DNA from: an uncultured Flavobacteriaceae bacterium | Lineage (GTDB): Bacteria; Bacteroidota; Bacteroidia; Flavobacteriales; Flavobacteriaceae | Direction of reading: 5' to 3' | DNA length: 64,000 nt | NCBI GenBank assembly: GCA_947488435.1 | Contig: CANKZG010000001.1 | Location: forward strand, 1,976,308 to 2,040,307 | Part shown: in pieces, positions 18,129 to 27,069 of the stretch | Layout of the letters: every line of letters begins with the position of its first letter | How positions within the stretch are numbered: position 1 is the stretch's first letter | Made by a program: the position numbers and the translations under genes | The notes under the pieces: model-generated | The model's input: only the letters and a program-made list of their open reading frames with translations | What the model was told of the DNA's origin: nothing | Databases searched by the model: none

Positions 18129-19634
18129 CTAAAAACTAAAAGTGTAACTAAGTGAAACATTGTTTCGTATGCGATTAATTGCTGCTGGTGTGGGTAATCC
18201 AGTATCAAAAAGTAATTGCTGAAAATCTTGTTCTGATCTGCTATAGGCTAAATCAAGGCGACTTCCGCCAAAAGAGTAACCAATACCTCCAGAGTAGGCT
18301 TCCAAATCCCCAATAGTCTGACCATCTAATGAAGGACTTTCTTGAAAACGATAACCAGCTCTTAAACTAACTTGCTGCAAACGTATTTCTCCTCCTACTC
18401 GATATGAAGAAGATGTTCCTAAAGTATCGTTAATTAAAACATTTTCAGCGGCAAAACTAGGATCTCCCGTTGGGCGTAATTCTGCTTCAGAAAAGTCCTG
18501 GTAATCATAATCAAAACTCAATAAACCATATTTTCCAAAAATAAGTGCTAAACTTCCTGTTAATTTTCCAGGAGTCTTTATACGATATGAGTCAAATAGG
18601 TTAATAATATTAAAATCAATAAAGTTAATATCACTATCTGCTAAATCAGAATTAATGCGTTGGGAAGTATCATCGGTTAGGCGATACCATGTTGGGGATT
18701 GATAACTACCACCTATTCTTATATTTTCATTAAGTTTTGCTATGGCACCAACAGCAAGTGAAAATCCAACTCCTTCGGTATGCAGTAAATTGTCAAAATC
18801 GACGAAACTTATTTCCGAATCGGCATCAAAACCTGTTTCTCTTAATTGCGTAATTTCATCGTATACTACCGTATGAAAATTAAGCGCGGCACCTAAATAT
18901 AGACTTTCTCTAAATTGTGAAGCTAGGTTAAAGGTGAATTTGCTATTAAAACCAGAAGTGTTCTTTACAAAACTCTGATCCAAACTAGTGTATTGCGCAT
19001 TAGAGATATAGGAAGTATTGTCATCTGTTAAGGCTACAGGATCTATGATGCCCCCAAAATATCCTAAAAAAGTTTGTTGCGCTCCAAAACCTAAATTAGC
19101 ACCAATGTCCAAATAAGCTTCTTCAATAAATTCTCCATCATCTAGGAATAAAGGTCCTAATTCCTGACCCTGTGCTATATTTAAGAAATAATTGTCAATA
19201 CCCTGAGTACTATTTCCACGAATGGCAATAGTTTCATCAAAGTTTTGAACGAGATCATAGTTTATTGCCAAAACAATTTTTTTCCAATCTGCATCGGGAT
19301 CGGTATTTTTAAAAACAAATGCAGCTCCTCCTTGATTAAATTCTAAGTTATTATTATCAACTGCGGTAAAACTATTAAAATAATTAGCTTCATTATCTGT
19401 ATTATAGTTCGTGCCGGTAACGGTAATAAGATTGTTTTTGAAAATTGCTGAACCCGCTGGATTAATTGCAATGGCAGATAAATCACCGCCCAGAGCTCCG
19501 AAGGCTCCTCCAAGCCCCTGAAACCTTGCTGTTCCCTGTACATTTTCAGTGCTATATCGAAGTACATCATTAATGTTCTGTGCACTAGCGACTAGGCATA
19601 CGAATGCCATTAGAAATGTGATATAATTTCTCAT
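18129..19634 (-). CDS. OmpP1/FadL-like outer membrane porin
   Basis: A 501-residue predicted outer-membrane beta-barrel. The signal peptide ends ...LVASAQ. The mature N-terminus carries the FadL-like hatch pattern TARFQGLGGAFGALGGDLSA followed by NPAG. The rest is made of alternating beta-strand-like segments, and the chain ends in an aromatic residue (SLSYTFSF), as expected for an outer-membrane barrel. FadL-type proteins pass hydrophobic molecules; the substrate here is unknown. It lies 39 bases downstream of the Ser/Arg-rich lipoprotein gene, so the two are probably co-transcribed. Confidence 0.8.
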   Translation of the reverse strand: MRNYITFLMAFVCLVASAQNINDVLRYSTENVQGTARFQGLGGAFGALGGDLSAIAINPAGSAIFKNNLITVTGTNYNTDNEANYFNSFTAVDNNNLEFNQGGAAFVFKNTDPDADWKKIVLAINYDLVQNFDETIAIRGNSTQGIDNYFLNIAQGQELGPLFLDDGEFIEEAYLDIGANLGFGAQQTFLGYFGGIIDPVALTDDNTSYISNAQYTSLDQSFVKNTSGFNSKFTFNLASQFRESLYLGAALNFHTVVYDEITQLRETGFDADSEISFVDFDNLLHTEGVGFSLAVGAIAKLNENIRIGGSYQSPTWYRLTDDTSQRINSDLADSDINFIDFNIINLFDSYRIKTPGKLTGSLALIFGKYGLLSFDYDYQDFSEAELRPTGDPSFAAENVLINDTLGTSSSYRVGGEIRLQQVSLRAGYRFQESPSLDGQTIGDLEAYSGGIGYSFGGSRLDLAYSRSEQDFQQLLFDTGLPTPAAINRIRNNVSLSYTFSF

Positions 19635-19673
19635 TGTTTTATTAACTAAGTTTTTGATTAATGTTAGACCTGA

Positions 19674-20990
19674 TTATTGTCTTCTTCCTCCTCGACTACT
19701 ACTTGAAGATCGTAGACCTCCCGAAGATCTTGAACTTCTTGAGCCTCTGCTAAAACTTCCTGAGCTTCTGCTTCCGCTACTTCTTCCCGAACTTCTGGCA
19801 CTACTGCTTCGACTTCTAGAGCCACTGCTTCTAAAACTTCCTGAACTTCTTGATGAAGAACGTGACCTTGAAAAAGTAGAACTTCTTGGAGCACTACTTC
19901 TAGATCTTGTAGCACTGCTTCTTCGTACACCAGTAGAAGATCCTCTTCGGATGGTACTTGTTCTAGGAGATGAACTTCTAAATGACTGATTTGATCGAGT
20001 ACTTCTATTAAAGCTAGGAGCTGTTCTTGTAGTTCTGCTGGATCTGAAAGATCTATTTCTTGCAATTGAAGCGGTGCTGTTACTTCTTCTTACATCAGCA
20101 GAAGATCGGAATCTATTTGCACTTCTTCCGGCAGCCAGCGTTCTACTTCTTCTAGCTGCAGTAGCTCGCCTGTTTTCTAGATTAGATCTGCCACTTCTTG
20201 CTATAGTACTTCTAGTTGAACGGTTTCCTAAATTGGATCTTCCACGAAAACCAGCTCTCGAGTTTACCCCAGCGATAGTATTGTTTCGAGAATAAATACC
20301 TCTTCTACTCCTGTTGAAAGCAAAGCGATTATTATTAAAGCCTCCATAAAAGCCACGACCGTAGAAACGATTGAAGCCATAAAAAGGATAGCCAAATCTA
20401 CTATATCCAAAACCAAAACGGTTAAACCCAAAACCAAATCCGCCATAATACGGAATACCATATCCTAAACCACTAAATCCAAATCGGTTAAATCCAAACC
20501 CAAATCCTCCATAATAAGGGAATCCAAATCCAAATCCGCCAAACCCAAACCTATCGTAACCAAATCCGCCCCAATAGCCATAATTGCGAAAATTGATATT
20601 CACCTCTGTAGGGTTATCTCCCCACCCAGGATTGCCGTTATAATCATTTTCCGTAGTAAAATAGTTTTCATCATCGACAACGGCTAAGCTATCTTGAACA
20701 GCTCCCCCATAATAATCATCTACATCCGTGAAGATTTCACTATCTAATATTTCCTGATACTCCTCAGCTTTTTCCCCAAAATACTCGCTATAGGCATTAC
20801 TTTCCTGTTGCGGAACTTGCTTTTTTACAACGCGATCTCCAGCATTAACTCGCTGTCCACGACTGGAGTATATACCATCGTCGTCGTAATATGATGCCTG
20901 CTGATACGATCCACAGGATACCAGTAAAATACTTGATAGAATAGGGAGCGTTGCGGATAAAAATTTTCGGCGGAGTATGAATTCAATCAT
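19674..20990 (-). CDS. Lipoprotein with Gly/Phe repeats and Ser/Arg-rich tail
   Basis: Not recognised as a named family. The 438-residue protein starts with a lipoprotein signal (LPILSSILLVSCGS). A short acidic region follows (to about residue 125), then a segment of repeated GFGF, NRFGF and YYGGFGFG units (about 135-215), and finally some 200 residues built almost only of Ser, Arg, Gly and Ala (many RSS and SRS units). The tail is strongly basic and must be disordered. The frame is certain because it runs for 1.3 kb and starts with a clean signal. It is divergent from proS and upstream of the porin gene. Confidence 0.75.
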   Translation of the reverse strand: MIEFILRRKFLSATLPILSSILLVSCGSYQQASYYDDDGIYSSRGQRVNAGDRVVKKQVPQQESNAYSEYFGEKAEEYQEILDSEIFTDVDDYYGGAVQDSLAVVDDENYFTTENDYNGNPGWGDNPTEVNINFRNYGYWGGFGYDRFGFGGFGFGFPYYGGFGFGFNRFGFSGLGYGIPYYGGFGFGFNRFGFGYSRFGYPFYGFNRFYGRGFYGGFNNNRFAFNRSRRGIYSRNNTIAGVNSRAGFRGRSNLGNRSTRSTIARSGRSNLENRRATAARRSRTLAAGRSANRFRSSADVRRSNSTASIARNRSFRSSRTTRTAPSFNRSTRSNQSFRSSSPRTSTIRRGSSTGVRRSSATRSRSSAPRSSTFSRSRSSSRSSGSFRSSGSRSRSSSARSSGRSSGSRSSGSFSRGSRSSRSSGGLRSSSSSRGGRRQ

Positions 20991-21020
20991 CGTTGTAAAT
21001 TTTATTGTTGAACATAGTAA

Positions 21021-21046
21021 AAATAGTTAGTTTTACCGAACTATTT
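21021..21046. repeat. Inverted repeat in the divergent proS region
   Basis: AAATAGTT and AACTATTT are perfect 8-bp arms around a 10-base spacer. It lies between the lipoprotein gene (start 20990) and proS (start 21086), where an operator or leader hairpin could act on either gene. No known motif is matched. Confidence 0.4.
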
Positions 21047-21085
21047 ACGAGAATAAGTCACAAGTTTTGTGCCAAACTAAAAATA

Positions 21086-22561
21086 ATGGGTAAAAATTTA
21101 ACAAAGAGAAGCGAAGATTATTCCAAATGGTATAACGAATTGGTGGTGAAAGCTGATTTAGCGGAAAACTCTGGTGTACGAGGTTGTATGGTTATTAAGC
21201 CTTACGGCTTTGCTATATGGGAAAAAATGCAGGCTGCTTTGGATAAAATGTTTAAGGAAACCGGACATGAAAATGCGTATTTCCCTTTATTTATACCCAA
21301 ATCCTACTTAAGTAAAGAAGCTAGTCATGTAGAAGGTTTTGCAAAAGAATGTGCTGTGGTAACGCATTACAGACTTAAAAATGCGGATGATGGTAGTGGA
21401 ATTGTAGTAGATGAAGATGCAAAATTGGAGGAAGAACTCATTGTTCGCCCCACTTCAGAAACTATAATTTGGGATACGTATAGAAGATGGATACAATCCT
21501 ATAGAGATCTACCATTGCTTATTAATCAATGGGCAAATGTAGTGCGTTGGGAGATGCGTACACGTTTGTTTTTACGTACGGCAGAATTTTTATGGCAAGA
21601 GGGGCATACTGCGCATGCTACGAAAGATGAAGCGATCGAAGAAGCTAAGCAAATGATGGAAGTGTATGCAACATTTTCTGAACAGCATATGGCCGTGCCC
21701 GTAATTCGCGGAACGAAAACGGAGAGCGAACGTTTTGCAGGAGCGGAAGAAACGTATTGTATTGAGGCACTTATGCAGGATGGAAAGGCGTTACAGGCAG
21801 GTACTTCTCATTTTTTAGGTCAGAATTTTGCGAAAGCTTTTGATGTTACTTATGCAACTAAAGAAGGTAAAAAAGAACATGTATGGGCTACCTCTTGGGG
21901 GGTTTCTACACGTCTCATGGGAGCGCTCATTATGACGCATAGTGATGATAATGGTTTGGTTTTGCCTCCAAAGTTAGCACCAATTCAGGTAGTTATCGTT
22001 CCTATTTATAAAGGTTTGGATCAATTGGATTTGATTTCGGAAAAAGTAGCACCCTTGGTAAAGGATTTGCGAAGCAAAGGAATCTCGGTTAAATATGATA
22101 AGAGAGACACACACAAACCAGGATTTAAGTTTAATGAATATGAATTAAAAGGAGTTCCAGTTCGAATTGCCATAGGTAAGAGAGATCTGGAAAATGATAC
22201 TTTTGAATTGGCGCGACGCGATACTTTGGAAAAAGAAACCATTGCAACAACTGAAGTTGTAAGTAAGGTGGAATTTTTATTGGAAGATATTCAGAAAAAC
22301 ATCTATCAAAAAGCATTGGATTATCGATCAGAGAAGATCACTGAAGTAGATTCTTATGATGAATTTAAGATGGTTTTGGAAGAAAAGGGAGGCTTTATTT
22401 CCGCCCATTGGGATGGTACTATGGCTACAGAGGAACAGATAAAAGAGGAAACAAAAGCTACTATACGTTGCATTCCAATTGCTGTGGAGGCAGAAGCGGG
22501 AAGTTGCATGGTTACTGGTAAACCTTCGCCACATCGCGTGTTATTTGCCAAAGCCTATTAA
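21086..22561 (+). CDS. proS: Proline-tRNA ligase (short form)
   Basis: Charges tRNA-Pro. From the ATG at 21086 it is 491 residues long, starting [20 protein letters not shown], the usual opening of the archaeal/eukaryote-type ProS that lacks the inserted editing domain; an in-frame ATG at 21005 would add 27 unrelated residues. Class II motifs are visible: [12 protein letters not shown] (motif 2 region), [24 protein letters not shown], and [14 protein letters not shown] with [11 protein letters not shown]. The C-terminal anticodon-binding part and the zinc-binding-like end (residues 370-491) follow. Confidence 0.95.
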   Translation: MGKNLTKRSEDYSKWYNELVVKADLAENSGVRGCMVIKPYGFAIWEKMQAALDKMFKETGHENAYFPLFIPKSYLSKEASHVEGFAKECAVVTHYRLKNADDGSGIVVDEDAKLEEELIVRPTSETIIWDTYRRWIQSYRDLPLLINQWANVVRWEMRTRLFLRTAEFLWQEGHTAHATKDEAIEEAKQMMEVYATFSEQHMAVPVIRGTKTESERFAGAEETYCIEALMQDGKALQAGTSHFLGQNFAKAFDVTYATKEGKKEHVWATSWGVSTRLMGALIMTHSDDNGLVLPPKLAPIQVVIVPIYKGLDQLDLISEKVAPLVKDLRSKGISVKYDKRDTHKPGFKFNEYELKGVPVRIAIGKRDLENDTFELARRDTLEKETIATTEVVSKVEFLLEDIQKNIYQKALDYRSEKITEVDSYDEFKMVLEEKGGFISAHWDGTMATEEQIKEETKATIRCIPIAVEAEAGSCMVTGKPSPHRVLFAKAY

Positions 22562-22578
22562 AAGAACTTAAAAAATAG

Positions 22579-22598
22579 ACTATTGCTCTTGCAATAGT
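22579..22598 (+). terminator. Weak hairpin after proS
   Basis: ACTATTGC-TCTT-GCAATAGT forms an 8-bp stem 18 bases after the proS stop, but without a T-run. It overlaps the -33 element of the tRNA promoter, so its role as a terminator is uncertain. Confidence 0.35.
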
Positions 22599-22618
22599 TA
22601 AAAATAGTTGTATTTTTG
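22589..22618 (+). promoter_or_regulatory. Promoter of the tRNA-Glu/rpsT unit
   Basis: TTG at 22589-22591 and TATTTTTG at 22611-22618 are 19 bases apart, matching the Bacteroidota promoter. The first tRNA begins 24 bases after the -7 element. Confidence 0.6.
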
Positions 22619-22641
22619 CATCCGCAATTATATAAATATTT

Positions 22642-22713
22642 GGTCCGTTCGTCTAGGGGTTAGGACGCCAGGTTTTCATCCTGGTAACAGGGGTTCGATT
22701 CCCCTACGGACTA
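22642..22713 (+). tRNA. tRNA-Glu (anticodon TTC), copy 1
   Basis: A complete cloverleaf: acceptor GGTCCGT pairing with ACGGACT (G1-T72 wobble), D arm GTCT...GGAC, anticodon stem CCAGG/CCTGG with loop TTTTCAT (anticodon TTC), T arm GGGG-TTCGATT-CCCC, discriminator A. CCA is not encoded. Confidence 0.97.
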
Positions 22714-22762
22714 CTAAAAAAGGGCAAGTTTAGATTTTGCACTTTGTATTGAAATGTATAAT

Positions 22763-22834
22763 GGTCCGTTCGTCTAGGGGTTAGGACGCCAGGTTTTCAT
22801 CCTGGTAACAGGGGTTCGATTCCCCTACGGACTA
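22763..22834 (+). tRNA. tRNA-Glu (anticodon TTC), copy 2
   Basis: All 72 bases are identical to copy 1, which ends 49 bases upstream. The spacer and flanks differ. It ends 19 bases before rpsT, so the tRNAs and rpsT appear to share one transcript. Confidence 0.97.
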
Positions 22835-22853
22835 CAAAAATAAGTAAAGAGAA

Positions 22854-23105
22854 ATGGCAAATCACAAGTCAGCATTAAAGAGAATAAGAAGAAACGAAGC
22901 GGTAAGAGTCCGTAATAAATATCAGCACAAAACTATGCGTAATGCAGTAAGAAAGTTACGTGGTGAAGAGGATAAAAAAGCTGCGGAAACGATGTTACCT
23001 ACTGTTGTTAGTATGATAGATAAATTAGCAAAGCGTAACATAATTCATGCAAACAAAGCTGCCAATTTAAAAGGTAAGCTAACTAGACAAGTAGCCGCTC
23101 TTTAA
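22854..23105 (+). CDS. rpsT: 30S ribosomal protein S20
   Basis: An 83-residue basic protein of the small ribosomal subunit. It has the family opening [21 protein letters not shown] and the later [17 protein letters not shown]. The gene starts 19 bases after the second tRNA-Glu and has no promoter of its own in that space, so it depends on the tRNA promoter and on release by tRNA processing enzymes. A strong terminator follows. Confidence 0.96.
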   Translation: MANHKSALKRIRRNEAVRVRNKYQHKTMRNAVRKLRGEEDKKAAETMLPTVVSMIDKLAKRNIIHANKAANLKGKLTRQVAAL

Positions 23106-23126
23106 AATAGTTTTGCATAGCAATAA

Positions 23127-23156
23127 AAGAACGCCCATTGAAAGATGGGCGTTCTT
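23127..23156 (+). terminator. Terminator after rpsT
   Basis: AAGAACGCCCAT-TGAAAG-ATGGGCGTTCTT, a perfect 12-bp stem with a 6-base loop followed by AGTTT; placed between convergent genes. Confidence 0.85.
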
Positions 23157-23185
23157 AGTTTAAAGTATTGGGAAAACTTTAGGTA

Positions 23186-25252
23186 TTAATTGTTTCTAAT
23201 TTTATCGCTGTTTCGATAGCCATCTCGGTCAGTATACCAATCATTAAACTGAATTCCTCCCGTTTCTGCCCAATTTACAAAGAAGTTATAGGCTTGATTG
23301 ATCGGAACTCTTTCTCTTGGAGGTCTGAAGTTATGAATTATATTAATACCCCACGGCAAACCGCTATCCGTTGCATAATTGCCATCTGGATCTTGATTTA
23401 CACCATCCACACTAACCACCGCTTCTCCTAAATCAGTAGGTTGTTCATTTATAAGATGCACTTCCATTGCTCGATTTCGATTAACAATTATAAAGGGATT
23501 GAAAGGAGCAGATCCAAGTGCTGAAAGTGGAATAGGTTCATTCAATGCTACAGATACCACAAATGGTTGCCCTACCATATTCGCATTATTATCATGAGTT
23601 ATAATTACAGCCGTACTCTGATCTTGTTCTGTACCATTAGCATTAAGACTAATGTAATTCTCGGTAATTACCTGCCCTGAAACAGATTCTATTTGAGATG
23701 GAGTTAAATTATCTAAGGCAATACCAAAACCGTTGGTAAAGGTACCTCCGTTGGCAGTTACTTCAAGATTAAAGTCCAATTGAACAGCTTCGTTTTGTGC
23801 ATTTGCAATGGCTACAACACGGTAGTTGACCACTACATCATTAAAATCATAATCTCCTAAAAACGGCCATAAATCTTCGAAAGCTATGGTGCCCCAACCA
23901 AATTTACTTGGTGTGAATACTTCGGCTGCTTTTTCCGCGTCATCAGGAAAGGTGTCTAATCTGTCTACAACACCATCCCCATCGGTATCTGTATCCACAT
24001 AGGTTTCGTCAACTATTCTAAAGGTAGTGAGATCATTAATAGCACGGTCATATGAGATATTTGAATCTGAGTCTGGTCCATAACGGTATTCAAAACCACC
24101 CGTTTGCGTATCCATAATAATAAGATTACTATTATTGCCATTATGTGCCAACCATAACTCTCCATTAGAATCAAAAGTCATTGATGTTGGTTGAAAAGGT
24201 AAATTTTCCCCACTAATTCGGGTGGCGTCATACTCATTTTGGTTGTTTAAATCCAAGCGATAGAGACCAGAAAATGTACAAACGAATAGTGTGCCATCAT
24301 TTGCAAAAGCCAAATCTCCTCCGCGGGTGCTATCTAATCCATTAATATTCCAACTGGAAATAGTGTTTCCGTTTGTAGGGTCAATACTTCGTATAAAATC
24401 ATTATTAGAAAAATAAAGTAGGCCTTCATCAGCTCTATAGTCTAGTCGCGGACCTCCAAAACCTAGGTTAGCTATATTTTCCCAAGTATCATTTTCAATA
24501 TCATATTTCATCAATGGATTTCCATTAAAGCGACCAATTGAATAAAGTACTTTGTTAGGTTGATCAATTGCTGCAGTAAAACTTCCTTGATCATCTGGCA
24601 TTTGTGAAATTAAAGTAAATGCGCCATCTAATGGATCTACTTGAAAAAGATTTCCTGCGCCATTAACACAATAAAGGAAATCAGCTATCATTACATTGTT
24701 ATCATTAAAAAAGTCCTGGCGTATTCCACCCTTGCCTGTAGCACCTGTCTCATAGGTGAAAGTGGCAGTTTCTTGGGTTGCATCTATTATTGCAGAAGAG
24801 TATCGAAAATCATCATTTCGTCTTATGTAAAGTTTATCAAAATATCCTGGAAGCGTCACTTGTTGCTCCAATACTCCGTTAAATGCAACTCCGCTTAGAA
24901 TGGGGTTATTTAATTGATCGGTTACAATTTTATAAGCAACTTCTTCTTCTCCTGCTTCATTGGTATAGGTGAATTCTTCACTGGTTTCTCCTTCAGAAGA
25001 ATAAGCATAGACATCATAACGAACATTTGGAGTCGGATCATTGATTAATATTTGAACATCACGTTGCGTGGTAAAATCAAAACCTTCTGGTATTTGAAGT
25101 TCTAATAAGGCAGCAGCGGGATTGTCAGGTGTTTCTTCCTCTTCGGAAACCTCAGGAGGTACAGTTGGTTCGAAGCCATCCTTTACGCACGAAACATAAG
25201 TTAGTTGCATTAGGATGATTACTAGTAACGAAAAGATTTGGGTTTTTTTCAT
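23186..25252 (-). CDS. LruC-domain lipoprotein
   Basis: A 688-residue lipoprotein (signal ...LMQLTYVSC) with a proline/glutamate-rich linker after the cysteine. The middle (about residues 190-410) contains repeated strands such as YCVNGAGNLFQVDP, DYRADEGLLYFSNND and FANDGTLFVCTFSGLYRLD, which look like a beta-propeller. A calcium-binding type stretch DTDTDGDGVVDRLDTFPDD follows (about 420), then the LruC domain with WPFLGDYDFNDVVVNYR and a C-terminal HNFRPPRERVPI. LruC proteins are surface lipoproteins of unknown role in Bacteroidota and Leptospira. It is monocistronic, with a 289-bp empty region upstream. Confidence 0.8.
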   Translation of the reverse strand: MKKTQIFSLLVIILMQLTYVSCVKDGFEPTVPPEVSEEEETPDNPAAALLELQIPEGFDFTTQRDVQILINDPTPNVRYDVYAYSSEGETSEEFTYTNEAGEEEVAYKIVTDQLNNPILSGVAFNGVLEQQVTLPGYFDKLYIRRNDDFRYSSAIIDATQETATFTYETGATGKGGIRQDFFNDNNVMIADFLYCVNGAGNLFQVDPLDGAFTLISQMPDDQGSFTAAIDQPNKVLYSIGRFNGNPLMKYDIENDTWENIANLGFGGPRLDYRADEGLLYFSNNDFIRSIDPTNGNTISSWNINGLDSTRGGDLAFANDGTLFVCTFSGLYRLDLNNQNEYDATRISGENLPFQPTSMTFDSNGELWLAHNGNNSNLIIMDTQTGGFEYRYGPDSDSNISYDRAINDLTTFRIVDETYVDTDTDGDGVVDRLDTFPDDAEKAAEVFTPSKFGWGTIAFEDLWPFLGDYDFNDVVVNYRVVAIANAQNEAVQLDFNLEVTANGGTFTNGFGIALDNLTPSQIESVSGQVITENYISLNANGTEQDQSTAVIITHDNNANMVGQPFVVSVALNEPIPLSALGSAPFNPFIIVNRNRAMEVHLINEQPTDLGEAVVSVDGVNQDPDGNYATDSGLPWGINIIHNFRPPRERVPINQAYNFFVNWAETGGIQFNDWYTDRDGYRNSDKIRNN

Positions 25253-25541
25253 TTTGATTTTTTAAACAGTTATTTTTTAATATAAATGAACGAAAAAACT
25301 TACAAAAGGTTATATTTTATCGTTTAACGGCATTGCTTTGTTGTAAAACCTTACAAAACCGTTGTGTAAATAATATCTTACAAAAAATATTTTTTAAGAC
25401 ACCTATTTGATTGTCGGTATTTACGAGAGTAAAATTCTAATAAAATTGATAAGAGAGCGGTTATTTATAGCCTAGCTTACTATTGCTGTAGATGAGAAGG
25501 TTCAGAAGTGTAGATCAATGGTTTTAAAACCTCCTAGTATT

Positions 25542-26231
25542 TTATCGAAAAGCTCTTTTGCGCATCAGTAAAAAACCAACGATAAAACTACAATACATTA
25601 TAACAATCAAGGCTAGATGAATGGTTCTTAAATGGATAAATTCCTGAAATTTTTCGAAATAGTAGTCATGCGTCATTATGGCTATAGGAATATAGCCTAA
25701 ATGAAAAAGCAGTAAGCCCAAATCAAACCAAAGCATGGCGTTGTTATGAATACCAAAAGGTCCATAATTAACACGGATGGTAGTAAGGTGAAGAATAATA
25801 CAAGCCACCAATATGGATGCACCAATGACATAAGCGTAAATTTGCATATGCAATAAGGGATCTTGAATAAACGGATTGATCAGAACACTTATAATATATG
25901 CGAAGGTAGCATACCAGATCCATTTTTTATACTTAGATTTTTGAAGAAGTTTACGATATAAATAGTAGAAATATAGAAAAAAGAAAACGTCATAGATGTT
26001 ATAAATGATTACGTTATAATCGGCATGTTTGTTGTCAGAAACGAATTGAAATTCTTCAAAATTATGAATAAACGTACCTAAAAGTTCGTTGAAAAAAGTA
26101 TATACCAAAAGTATTGGCAGATATTTTAAGGATGTATCATAGTATTTGCGATAGTTTAACAATGCTACTATTAAAGTTATCCCGTATAATACCAGATAGA
26201 AATCTTCAATTAAAATATCTATAAATCGCAA
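25542..26231 (-). CDS. Unknown seven-helix membrane protein
   Basis: Not recognised. The 229-residue protein is almost entirely membrane helices (about seven), with polar positions such as NYRKYYDTS, FFNELLGTFIHNFEE and YNIYDVFFFLYFYYLY between or within them, and a basic end (MRKRAFR). It begins 22 bases after a lipoprotein gene (26254-26940) on the same strand and is probably co-transcribed with it. Position and topology allow a sensor or carrier, but no motif supports either. Confidence 0.65.
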   Translation of the reverse strand: MRFIDILIEDFYLVLYGITLIVALLNYRKYYDTSLKYLPILLVYTFFNELLGTFIHNFEEFQFVSDNKHADYNVIIYNIYDVFFFLYFYYLYRKLLQKSKYKKWIWYATFAYIISVLINPFIQDPLLHMQIYAYVIGASILVACIILHLTTIRVNYGPFGIHNNAMLWFDLGLLLFHLGYIPIAIMTHDYYFEKFQEFIHLRTIHLALIVIMYCSFIVGFLLMRKRAFR

Positions 26232-26253
26232 AATTACTATCGTTTAGGTGTAT

Positions 26254-26940
26254 TTAAAAATCGCCTAGAGTGTGTGGAGGGGGTACACTGCCGCCTCTAT
26301 TCATGATTAAACTTTGATCTCCTTGAAACATGGCTGGTGCTATGGAAAAGTTTAAATTAAACCCTGCATAGGTTTTTTTGGTTTTCCGTTGTAATAGGCC
26401 TAACCCACTTGCATTAGGTTGGGTAACTTCTCTTAATAGAACAGCTTTCCTTCCATTACCATCGGCAGTTGTGAAAAACCCGAAATCTTGCCCATCTTTG
26501 TTTAATGTTGGAACAATGAAGATCGAATTTTGTCTTGGATGTTGAATTTTACTACCATCTTCAAAACTTACTTGATCTGGATAGTTGGCAAAATAAAAAC
26601 GTAAACTTGAAATTTCAACATTCGCTTTCGCAGCCTCCTGTTCAATAAAAGCAAGGTATTGCTTAATAGTCTTGTAGTCGTAAGTAGTATATCTGGCAAC
26701 ATCAAACTTTTGTTCAGGGACTCGCTTTGCTTCGTAGGCTTCAATTAAAGGAGCTCTATTTTTTGAATAATTTTGATATAAAGCTTGCGCTTCTTTAGTA
26801 GAAATAATCTGTTCTGGTGCTGTTACTTCCTTTGGAGGTACTTCTTCTTTTCGATTTTCATTTCTTGGTTGTTGCTGACAACTACTAATGCATAAAGAAA
26901 AAACACTTAATACAGTTAAGACCTTCAAATAATACTTCAT
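26254..26940 (-). CDS. Unknown lipoprotein
   Basis: A 228-residue protein with a clear lipoprotein signal (SVFSLCISSC) and a charged, proline-rich linker. The globular part contains KQYLAFIEQEA, SSLRFYFANYPDQ and a segment IFIVPTLNKDGQDFGFFTTADG, which suggests an alpha/beta domain. No family was recognised. It lies upstream of the seven-helix membrane protein gene by 22 bases, suggesting a two-gene unit in the envelope. Confidence 0.65.
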   Translation of the reverse strand: MKYYLKVLTVLSVFSLCISSCQQQPRNENRKEEVPPKEVTAPEQIISTKEAQALYQNYSKNRAPLIEAYEAKRVPEQKFDVARYTTYDYKTIKQYLAFIEQEAAKANVEISSLRFYFANYPDQVSFEDGSKIQHPRQNSIFIVPTLNKDGQDFGFFTTADGNGRKAVLLREVTQPNASGLGLLQRKTKKTYAGFNLNFSIAPAMFQGDQSLIMNRGGSVPPPHTLGDF

Positions 26941-27013
26941 AGTGGTGTTATTTAACGATTAAAAAAAGGGAACTTTAACTGTACTAAAGGTATGGTTTTT
27001 TATAACAGAGAAC

Positions 27014-27042
27014 AAAAAAACCCCAACCTACTATGGTTGGGG
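27014..27042 (-). terminator. Terminator of rho
   Basis: On the minus strand an 8-bp stem (CCCCAACC with GGTTGGGG) and 6-base loop are followed by seven T. It lies 28 bases after the rho stop. Confidence 0.8.
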
Positions 27043-27069
27043 CTGCTTATCTTTATTTTGATGGTAACT

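Noticed and set aside
19654-20065. Leu/Glu-rich open frames on both strands (e.g. 19654-19989 plus, 19664-20065 minus)
   Set aside because: They are other-frame readings of the Ser/Arg-coding repeats of the lipoprotein gene 19674-20990, which has a clear signal and a longer frame.
22642-22834. Duplicated tRNA-Glu as an integration site of a mobile element
   Set aside because: The spacer is only 49 bases, no integrase is near and the flanks are ordinary housekeeping genes.
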